A stretch of DNA of 27,950 bases from a virus, in the IMG/VR virus record IMGVR_UViG_3300009788_000261, positions 1 to 27,950 of that record; one strand, 5' to 3'. Of this stretch, positions 16,026 through 22,274 are shown piece after piece (position 1 is the stretch's first letter; each line of letters starts with the position of its first letter). The position numbers were made by a program, and so were the translations under genes. Below the pieces are notes generated by a model. It was not told the origin of the DNA and did not search any database. It saw only the letters and a list, made by a program, of their open reading frames with translations.

Positions 16026-16190
16026 ATGGGCGGATTTGGTTCAAACTTTGGAACAAACTTTGCAGGAATTGCTACAACTACTACTGTTGCACCATCAGTA
16101 AAAACAGTAACTGCAGATCTTTGTGTAACTACTAGTACCAAAAATGATCTATGTGTAATTGAATCAGTACAGGAGAATTTGTGTGTATAA
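16026..16190 (+). CDS. Tiny protein with LCV repeats, unknown function
   Basis: This 54-residue protein starts at the base after the fibre stop and overlaps the next gene by TAATG. The N-terminal half is Gly/Asn/Thr-rich (MGGFGSNFGTNFAGIATTTT). The C-terminal half repeats a short unit three times: DLCVTTST, DLCVIESV, NLCV at the end. Regular cysteines spaced about 11-12 residues in a beta-like repeat suggest a small stacked or metal-linked structure. Tight coupling to the fibre gene suggests an appendage accessory. Not recognised. Confidence 0.65.
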   Translation: MGGFGSNFGTNFAGIATTTTVAPSVKTVTADLCVTTSTKNDLCVIESVQENLCV

Positions 16191-16519
16191 TGGCTACAGT
16201 CTTTGCATTAGATCATTTAGGTGGAAAATTTCAAGTAAAGCTTGTAGATTGTGTTACTGAAGTTAATATTGACATATCAGATGTTGTAGAGCAGTTTATA
16301 GTATTTTACAAACCAGATGGAACAAGATTTGAAAAAACTGCAACACTAATAGAGGAACCTCCATCCAGTGGGAATTTTTTCATAACATACACAAACACTA
16401 GTCCTGAAACTGAATCTATTCTGGATTTGATTGGTAATTGGCAGTATGCAGGAAAAGTAAAACTCACTACTAATGATGAATTTCAAACATCAGAAAGATT
16501 TGTGTTTTGGGTGAGTTAA
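16190..16519 (+). CDS. Small beta-sandwich structural protein (unknown)
   Basis: This 109-residue protein has an immunoglobulin-like strand pattern (FALDHLGGKFQVKLVD, FIVFYKPDGTRFEKTATLIE, LIGNWQYAGKVKL, ERFVFWVS). KPDGT and the W-x-x-A-G-K segment are typical of small BppU-like baseplate or fibre-attachment domains. The ATG at 16190 overlaps the previous stop, and I prefer it to a GTG nine bases upstream. Its neighbours place it at the fibre/tail boundary. Confidence 0.55.
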   Translation: MATVFALDHLGGKFQVKLVDCVTEVNIDISDVVEQFIVFYKPDGTRFEKTATLIEEPPSSGNFFITYTNTSPETESILDLIGNWQYAGKVKLTTNDEFQTSERFVFWVS

Positions 16520-17359
16520 ATGGTAGTAGTAGACCATAACAAGAACATTCAGAGAATAATAGATCGTATCAAAGCAGATTCTAATCTTTTTGATAGTGGA
16601 GCAACAATTGGATTATTACGTTCTGTTGAATTTGGTGATCCTGCAAATAAAGTAAACCAAGCAACAAGACAAATACCTTATTCATATGTAACTACAGCTT
16701 CTGATTTACAAGAAACATCACCTGAAATTGGTGTATCAATTCCTGATAATGTAAAATCAGTAACAGTGGAATATCAAATAGTTGTAGTGGCTCAAGCCAG
16801 AGATAGACAAGTCAATAGCCAAAAACAACTATACGATTTAATTAAAAACATGAGAACAATGACTGAAAATGAACCAACATTTTCTGATCCTGCAAGTCCA
16901 GGAACTGATCCAATATTTATTAGAAGTATAATTAGTAATGTAAATTGGGAAGAACAAACCAGAGGGAAATTAATTACTGTAATTACAATGACTCTTTTGG
17001 CAACAATAGGGGCATTGTTTTTCTTGGAGGTTCCAGGGATTACTGATCCAATTCCATTAATCTCAAAACCACTTGATAGAGATATTGATAATATAGAGGA
17101 TATTTTAGATGATACGCTTATACTAAAAGATACAGCAGTAATAAAATCAAAAAGAACTATACTTGCAGAATTTGAAAGCACAGCAACAATAACATCTACA
17201 TTAAGAACAATAAAAGACAATAGAGCAGCAGATTCATTTACAATTACTAGTCCTACTGGAATAGAAATAGTAACAGCGTATGTTACACAGTTAGCAAGCT
17301 CTACTGGTTTTTCAGCTATGGAAACTAGTATTATACAATTAGATGTAGTAAATCCATAA
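16520..17359 (+). CDS. Tail completion or terminator protein (probable)
   Basis: This 279-residue protein lies directly before the tail tube gene, where phages keep the ring protein that ends the tail and joins it to the head. Residues 1-165 fit that role: an N-terminal helix (IQRIIDRIKADSNLF), then strands (VTVEYQIVVVAQARDR), a helix QKQLYDLIKNMRT, and a final strand pair. A hydrophobic stretch at about 151-170 (LITVITMTLLATIGALFFLE) includes the last beta strand and need not cross a membrane. The C-terminal 110 residues are an added Thr/Ile-rich beta domain not usual in the family. Confidence 0.5.
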   Translation: MVVVDHNKNIQRIIDRIKADSNLFDSGATIGLLRSVEFGDPANKVNQATRQIPYSYVTTASDLQETSPEIGVSIPDNVKSVTVEYQIVVVAQARDRQVNSQKQLYDLIKNMRTMTENEPTFSDPASPGTDPIFIRSIISNVNWEEQTRGKLITVITMTLLATIGALFFLEVPGITDPIPLISKPLDRDIDNIEDILDDTLILKDTAVIKSKRTILAEFESTATITSTLRTIKDNRAADSFTITSPTGIEIVTAYVTQLASSTGFSAMETSIIQLDVVNP

Positions 17360-17362
17360 TAC

Positions 17363-17375
17363 TTCTCATAAGATA
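17363..17375 (+). promoter_or_regulatory. Leaderless-type promoter box (tail unit)
   Basis: TTCTCATAAGATA begins 32 nt before the TTG at 17395 and starts the longest unit, which continues without a gap to 24791. Confidence 0.65.
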
Positions 17376-17394
17376 ATTATCAGATATTTCTTTA

Positions 17395-17889
17395 TTGGCA
17401 GATCTTGATTTTAATGAAGCAGTAAATATAGCAAAAAAATTCAAGGGATTTTTTAGAATTACAGATGGTGGAGATACTTTTCGTTATAAGGAACTACAAA
17501 CAGTTACAATTACTACAATAGCTGATACTGAAAAACACTATTCAGATGATGGTACAAAATCTATAGAATCAATAGGTGATTCAAGTGTATTTTCACTAAC
17601 TACAAAATTAACTGCTGATCTATTTGATACTGCATCAGCATCATCTACTACACAAATTAGAACAATAGGATTTTATCAGAATGCAATAATTAATGATAGA
17701 TTAATTCCATTAGCTACATTTGAGGGAATAAATGAAACCGAAGCTGGCTCTAACAAATTCATTCATGTTCAATTTACTGCTTTTATCTTAAACATACAAC
17801 AATCCAGAGTTGAATCTGATGGCTCCTACAACGTAACCATAACTGGTGAGATTAAATCATTGACCGAATCTAATCGTCAAGCAACATGA
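17395..17889 (+). CDS. Major tail tube protein (probable)
   Basis: This 164-residue beta-rich protein would polymerise into the tail tube. It shows the usual pattern of strands with a central helix: RYKELQTVTITTIADTEKHY, an exposed loop, LTADLFDTASASSTT, IRTIGFYQNAIINDRLIPL, and a final strand DGSYNVTITGEIKS. It precedes the tape measure region, as expected. The TTG start is fixed by the promoter box 32 nt upstream and by the lack of any nearby in-frame ATG. It overlaps the next gene by ATGA. Confidence 0.6.
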   Translation: MADLDFNEAVNIAKKFKGFFRITDGGDTFRYKELQTVTITTIADTEKHYSDDGTKSIESIGDSSVFSLTTKLTADLFDTASASSTTQIRTIGFYQNAIINDRLIPLATFEGINETEAGSNKFIHVQFTAFILNIQQSRVESDGSYNVTITGEIKSLTESNRQAT

Positions 17890-18386
17890 GTAGTAATATT
17901 TCATCAAAGCAAGACGTGATGAAATTATTATTCAATGTAACTAGATTTGAGATGCAGTATCCTAGATTTATCGAAGAATCTGCTCGTCAAATAATTGACC
18001 AGGAAATACTACAACCAATAAAAACTGCAATGAGATCATTTAGATATTCTGAGAAAATCATTGATGGAACTTTTATTGATAATCTATTTGTTAATGATAA
18101 TGGATTTATCCAGTTTGATGTAGTATCTGATTACAAATCAGAATTAGGTTTTGATGTAGCAAAAGCAAGAGAAGAAGGAACTAAAAGACATTTTATTAAA
18201 GCAGTAGGCAAGGCTGCACTTTCATGGGTTACAAATAACGTAAGACTATTTTCAAAGGGACACTGGGTTAAGGGATTCACAAAAAGCAATATTATTAAAA
18301 AAACTACAGAGATAAGATTTCCAATCGCTCAAGAAAGGATAACGCAAGAATCTGTAATATTTTTCAATAGAATGGTGATCCAATAA
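17886..18386 (+). CDS. HK97 gp10-like tail/connector protein (tentative)
   Basis: This 166-residue protein has an N-terminal helix (RFIEESARQIIDQEILQPIK), a strand pair, then AKAREEGTKRHFIKAVGKAA. The latter recalls the E-x-GTS/K-x-x-A-x-PF segment of HK97 gp10-like proteins, which act at the head-tail interface. The basic C-terminal part (FSKGHWVKGFTKSNIIKKT) could contact DNA. It overlaps both neighbours. It lies after the tail tube, whereas gp10 proteins usually precede it, so the call is weak. Confidence 0.4.
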   Translation: MSSNISSKQDVMKLLFNVTRFEMQYPRFIEESARQIIDQEILQPIKTAMRSFRYSEKIIDGTFIDNLFVNDNGFIQFDVVSDYKSELGFDVAKAREEGTKRHFIKAVGKAALSWVTNNVRLFSKGHWVKGFTKSNIIKKTTEIRFPIAQERITQESVIFFNRMVIQ

Positions 18387-19099
18387 TGGCAGTAGTAGAA
18401 CAAGTTAGATTTAGTATTTTTTCACAACAAGAAATACAAGAATTACAAAATGATGTTATAGAGATTGAAGATCTAGCAGAAAGAAAAAATATTGCAGAAG
18501 AAAAAATACAACAATCAAAACTAGCTAGAAGAGGAGGAATATTTGCACCAAATGAATTAGATGCGACATTACCAGCAGCAATTACCAAAAAACAGGGAAA
18601 TGCGTTAATTAGTAGAGTAGATGAATCAAAACTTGCAAATTCTGTAAAGTCAACTGACAAGACATCAGCTGCACCATTTGTTAGAAGTAGTTCGTTTAGA
18701 CAAATAAAAGACGATGTTGATTTACTAAAAGAAGGACAGAAAAAAACTAAAGATGCACTTTCATTCTTAACTGACTTTCAAGGAACAGCATTTACAAAAT
18801 TATTAGGTGCAGCAAGTAATTTTCTACCTGTTGGATTTGCATTATCTGTTGCTACTACAGTTTTTGCATTAATCCAAGCTCAGTTTGGAGCTGGTGGAAT
18901 ATTTGATACTAGAAAACGAGAATTAGATTCTGTAAAATCTCTAATTGGATTAGAAAGAGAAACTGACATTATTGGAGGTGACACACTATTTCTTGGCAAT
19001 CCTACTTTAGTTCAAGGCATTGCAAGAAACCAAACAAGCAATACTGAGAATCTGCGAGATGGTCAAAGAAGATTCGTACTAAGGAGTAATGGTTACTAA
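18386..19099 (+). CDS. Short tape measure protein (tentative)
   Basis: This 237-residue protein occupies the tape measure position, between tail tube and baseplate. Residues 12-48 and about 103-130 are strongly helical with coiled-coil character (EIQELQNDVIEIEDLAERKN; IKDDVDLLKEGQKKTKDALS). Residues about 146-168 (FLPVGFALSVATTVFALIQA) form a hydrophobic segment such as tape measures insert into the host membrane. At the usual relation of about 1.5 angstrom per residue it would specify a tail of only some 35 nm. The start follows GGTGATC, which pairs with the archaeal 16S rRNA 3' end. The alternative is a membrane-active tail tip protein. Confidence 0.45.
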   Translation: MAVVEQVRFSIFSQQEIQELQNDVIEIEDLAERKNIAEEKIQQSKLARRGGIFAPNELDATLPAAITKKQGNALISRVDESKLANSVKSTDKTSAAPFVRSSSFRQIKDDVDLLKEGQKKTKDALSFLTDFQGTAFTKLLGAASNFLPVGFALSVATTVFALIQAQFGAGGIFDTRKRELDSVKSLIGLERETDIIGGDTLFLGNPTLVQGIARNQTSNTENLRDGQRRFVLRSNGY

Positions 19100-19308
19100 T
19101 GCCCTTTACTAGTCCTGCCATCTATTTTAGAACAGTTTCATCTACTGCTTCAATAACTCCAGATCCATCAAATCTCCCATCAGATCAAATCTTACAGTTT
19201 GATTCTGAAAATAATATAGTTGAACTTGTAGATAACGCATATCAAAATAACGTATCAATAGATCCTGCTACAAACCCTGATGGTAAAAAAAACATTCCTA
19301 CAAGATAA
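19099..19308 (+). CDS. Baseplate-associated protein, N-terminal part (frameshifted)
   Basis: This 69-codon frame opens at a TAATG junction and ends five codons after an A8 run. Its last residues before the run, NPDGKK, continue naturally in the +1 frame as TFLQDNGRLEDIVTV. With seven A, 19099-19591 would be one gene of 163 residues. Small beta proteins of this size before the hub usually belong to the baseplate or distal tail. I regard this frame and the next as halves of one product. Confidence 0.55.
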   Translation: MPFTSPAIYFRTVSSTASITPDPSNLPSDQILQFDSENNIVELVDNAYQNNVSIDPATNPDGKKNIPTR

Positions 19309-19591
19309 TGGTAGACTAGAAGACATTGTAACAGTTAGTGGAAAACTACAAAATGCAGATTCTGTATTTATCAACAAGCTAAAATCCTTTGCTCGTAAAT
19401 TACAAATAGAGCCAGTATTTCACAAATTTGGTATATTTGGTCTTGCATATCCTGTTACTGATTCTTTTGATCTTGATCCTACAGATGAGGTAGGATATTT
19501 TATAGATAAATTACAAATTACAACTTCAGGCCAAAGCAAGTTTGTTGTTTCATTTATCCTGACGTTAAAAACAGGCGGTACTTTAGTTTAA
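19280..19591 (+). CDS. Baseplate-associated protein, C-terminal part (frameshifted)
   Basis: This is a 103-codon frame if started at the ATG at 19280, which lies inside the previous frame just before the A8 run. The bulk is a compact alpha/beta domain (INKLKSFARKLQIEPVFHKF, then GYFIDKLQITTSGQSKFVVS, ending LTLKTGGTLV). No promoter box or Shine-Dalgarno sequence supports 19280. Joining to the previous frame is simpler. It ends in a TAATG overlap with the hub gene. Confidence 0.55.
   Translation: MVKKTFLQDNGRLEDIVTVSGKLQNADSVFINKLKSFARKLQIEPVFHKFGIFGLAYPVTDSFDLDPTDEVGYFIDKLQITTSGQSKFVVSFILTLKTGGTLV
19285..19292 (+). other. A8 run at the frame change between the two baseplate frames
   Basis: The sequence GGT-A8-C sits exactly where the upstream frame must shift by one base to continue. 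Runs of eight A allow polymerase or ribosome slippage and are also a usual place for base-calling error. Confidence 0.6.
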
Positions 19592-22266
19592 TGTCTTCTG
19601 TAATTTTATCATATGAAGCAAAGATTACACTAATTGATAGGACAGCCCCAACTGTTACTCCAGTTACTATTGCAGGTGATACAACAGGTTCTCTTGGAAC
19701 AGGAACTGATTATTTAGTTGATGTAAAATTAACTTCTTCTGGAATTAAAAAAACAAGAAATGGTGTATTAAAACTTCGTTCAGTAGATGGAATATTCATT
19801 ACAAATGGACCAATTCTAATTGATTCAGAAACCAAATCAAATTTTTGGATTGATGCTCAAATTATCCAAAAGGATTCTAACGAAATTGACATTGAAGGTG
19901 AATTATTTCGATTCCAGATAGGAACACCAATTATTGAAAATACAGATAAGGGATTATTTCTAACTCTACCACTTTCTGCAGTTGAATATAGATTAAGAGA
20001 ATCATTAGATTCAGAGCAATTAATTTTACAAACACCAAAAGAGGCGTTTACTACTAGAATTCTTAATTATTTTAATCATCAAGGACCAGATGCACCGTTA
20101 ATTGTAATTAACAATCCTGCAGATATAGATCTACCTGATGATAACGTTTTAAAACAAAATTGGTTATCACAAGGACCAGTTACTGCACAACGTTCACTTG
20201 TTGAAATTATTGAAAGACTTGCAAATCCTGGAGTAGTTGGCGGTTCATTTACAGATTTTTATTATTTCTTTGAGCCTGATCCTAACGCAACAAAAACAAT
20301 ATTCATCAAAGCAGAAGAGTTTGGAGCTAGATCATCAGGTGTAATACTTGATGTGTTGGCACCAAGTGGAACTACAGTTGAGGAGAAACAAACATTTCAG
20401 ACAGATAATCTGAGATTCAAGGATGTTGTAATTGCAAGAGGTGCAAACAGTGTTCATAGATTACCAATGGAGCATACTAGATTTGCATCAGATGTAGAAC
20501 ATGCAAAGGTATCATTAGCTTACAATGCAGGAACTAACTATGTTAAAGGAGATTATGTACGATTTGATGTTGGTAGTGGTGTTATCCAACTATTCAAATC
20601 TCTAGTGGATAATAATCTGAATAATCAACCCGATATATCTCCAACTGAGTGGAATAATCTAAGTACATCAATAGAATTCTCACCATGGACTAATGATGCA
20701 GATTTTTGGATTACAAATTCTGCAGGACATGCTAGCCCTCCTGCACCATTTGTAGGATTTGCACTTGATATGAATTTGGCAAGAGCTGATTATGATAGAA
20801 ATGATCTTTATAATGAATTTGAGACGATTACTTTCAAATGGGTTACAAAGATTGGTGTTAATGATCCAACAAGTGAACCAGTTGATGAAATTTTTGAAGG
20901 CCAAAGATTTATTGTTGGAACTTCTCCAACAGGTGATTTTGCAGGACAGGCAAACAAGCTAGCACAATTTGATACATCAGTAATTCCTGCAGTATGGAGA
21001 TTCTCAAATGATCCAATCTTTGTTGCAGGTAGTCCACCACAACAAGACAGTGTATTGGATTTAGAGACTGGACAGATATTCAAGTTTGATGGATCTGTAT
21101 GGGTAGTAGCTTGGACTTTATCAACTGATGCAGGAATATCATCACCACTACATCCAATCAAAAGTATTACAAATGTTCTAGGTGCTACTGATGTACTTTC
21201 TGCAATAGAGTATGAATTTGATTGGGATACAGTATCTGATGTACAAAATCAAGCAAGTAGAGGTGCATGGTGGCATTTGTTTTTTCCATTGCCAAGACAA
21301 GCAAATGGTGGTGCAGGAATTGCAGTTGGTGATTTGTATAAACAACCAATATTGGATTTTATTAATTTAGATATTACACCAAAGGGATTAACTGGTTGGA
21401 ATAACGGTTTAGATTCTGAAGATCTTGGAAACCTTCGTGGAATAAATGTAAAGATGAGATTATCAATTCGTGATAATTCCAATGATCTAGTTGATTTTAT
21501 TTATGACATGCCTATAGTATGGTGGTTTCTTGACAAGTTTGATAGGATTGTATATACTGAAACTAAAATTCGCAGAAATGGTGAATGGGATACTATAGCA
21601 TTTCCTGCAGGACCAGATGCTAAAATGCAATTATATGACAATAGAATTGATGAATTAGTAACACTTCTTGGATATACTTTACCATTTAATTTCTTTTTGC
21701 AAGAAAAAGAATATACTGGTGTAAGATTTGATTGGAGAAATGTAAAAGCTATGGGTTGTTTTTACAAAGATGCATATGATCAAAACTTTTTTTACAAAAA
21801 TGCTGAAACTGATTTATTTGATAATTTCATTCAACACATTACACAAGTAGGACTACAACTATTATCTGGATTTGAAGAACCAGTTGCTAATGTAGTAATT
21901 GATACTGCAAAATTAGCATTAGATGAACTTACACTGATCAAGGATTCTTATGTATCAAGTAGAGATGCATCACAAAATGATTCAAGACAAAAACTGTCTA
22001 GCTTAACATCTCAAAGCGATTACATCAATATGAAAATTCTAGCAGAAGGAATTGAGGTAAGAGAAGCATTTTTCCCACAATTTCAAACACTAGATGGATA
22101 TGGAGATGTACGATTAAGATTAGGATTGACATTTGTAGCTCAGGGAACTAGAGTGCCTAATAGTCCTTTAACAATGGTAATAGGTGAAGTAACTCATTCT
22201 GTTACACAAAATCAAGGATATAGAGTAGAAGTGATAGGAGTGAATAAATTTGTTATATCATCATAG
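19591..22266 (+). CDS. Baseplate hub / tail tip protein with carbohydrate-binding insert (probable)
   Basis: This 891-residue protein follows the tape measure and is the largest tail gene apart from the long fibre. The N-terminal 300 residues look like a gp27/Dit-Tal type hub: many strands, then PKEAFTTRILNYFNHQGPDA and a jelly-roll-like region. Residues about 310-358 (YVKGDYVRF, then FKSLVDNNLNNQPDISPTEW) match the CBM5/12-like pattern Y-x-x-GD-x-V, F/Y-x-(A/S), N-x-xP, W, so it may bind glycans. A second glycine-loop domain (residues about 445-510) repeats the theme (GQIFKFDGSVWVVAWTL). The C-terminal part is again hub-like and ends in beta strands (GYRVEVIGVNKFVISS). The protein would seal the tail and contact the cell wall. 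Confidence 0.55.
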   Translation: MSSVILSYEAKITLIDRTAPTVTPVTIAGDTTGSLGTGTDYLVDVKLTSSGIKKTRNGVLKLRSVDGIFITNGPILIDSETKSNFWIDAQIIQKDSNEIDIEGELFRFQIGTPIIENTDKGLFLTLPLSAVEYRLRESLDSEQLILQTPKEAFTTRILNYFNHQGPDAPLIVINNPADIDLPDDNVLKQNWLSQGPVTAQRSLVEIIERLANPGVVGGSFTDFYYFFEPDPNATKTIFIKAEEFGARSSGVILDVLAPSGTTVEEKQTFQTDNLRFKDVVIARGANSVHRLPMEHTRFASDVEHAKVSLAYNAGTNYVKGDYVRFDVGSGVIQLFKSLVDNNLNNQPDISPTEWNNLSTSIEFSPWTNDADFWITNSAGHASPPAPFVGFALDMNLARADYDRNDLYNEFETITFKWVTKIGVNDPTSEPVDEIFEGQRFIVGTSPTGDFAGQANKLAQFDTSVIPAVWRFSNDPIFVAGSPPQQDSVLDLETGQIFKFDGSVWVVAWTLSTDAGISSPLHPIKSITNVLGATDVLSAIEYEFDWDTVSDVQNQASRGAWWHLFFPLPRQANGGAGIAVGDLYKQPILDFINLDITPKGLTGWNNGLDSEDLGNLRGINVKMRLSIRDNSNDLVDFIYDMPIVWWFLDKFDRIVYTETKIRRNGEWDTIAFPAGPDAKMQLYDNRIDELVTLLGYTLPFNFFLQEKEYTGVRFDWRNVKAMGCFYKDAYDQNFFYKNAETDLFDNFIQHITQVGLQLLSGFEEPVANVVIDTAKLALDELTLIKDSYVSSRDASQNDSRQKLSSLTSQSDYINMKILAEGIEVREAFFPQFQTLDGYGDVRLRLGLTFVAQGTRVPNSPLTMVIGEVTHSVTQNQGYRVEVIGVNKFVISS

Positions 22267-22269
22267 GAG
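22266..22269 (+). promoter_or_regulatory. Shine-Dalgarno sequence for the distal fibre gene
   Basis: GGAG overlaps the hub stop codon and lies 5 nt before the ATG at 22275, showing translation from the same mRNA as the hub. Confidence 0.55.
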
Positions 22270-22274
22270 CAATC

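Noticed and set aside
16979-17040. Transmembrane segment in the tail completion protein
   Set aside because: The hydrophobic run contains the expected last beta strand of a tail-terminator fold and is flanked by soluble domains.
16792-17220. Minus-strand open frame of 142 codons opposite the tail completion gene
   Set aside because: Hydrophobic Val/Ile/Ser-rich shadow of a Thr/Ile-rich gene, with no promoter box or ribosome site on that strand.
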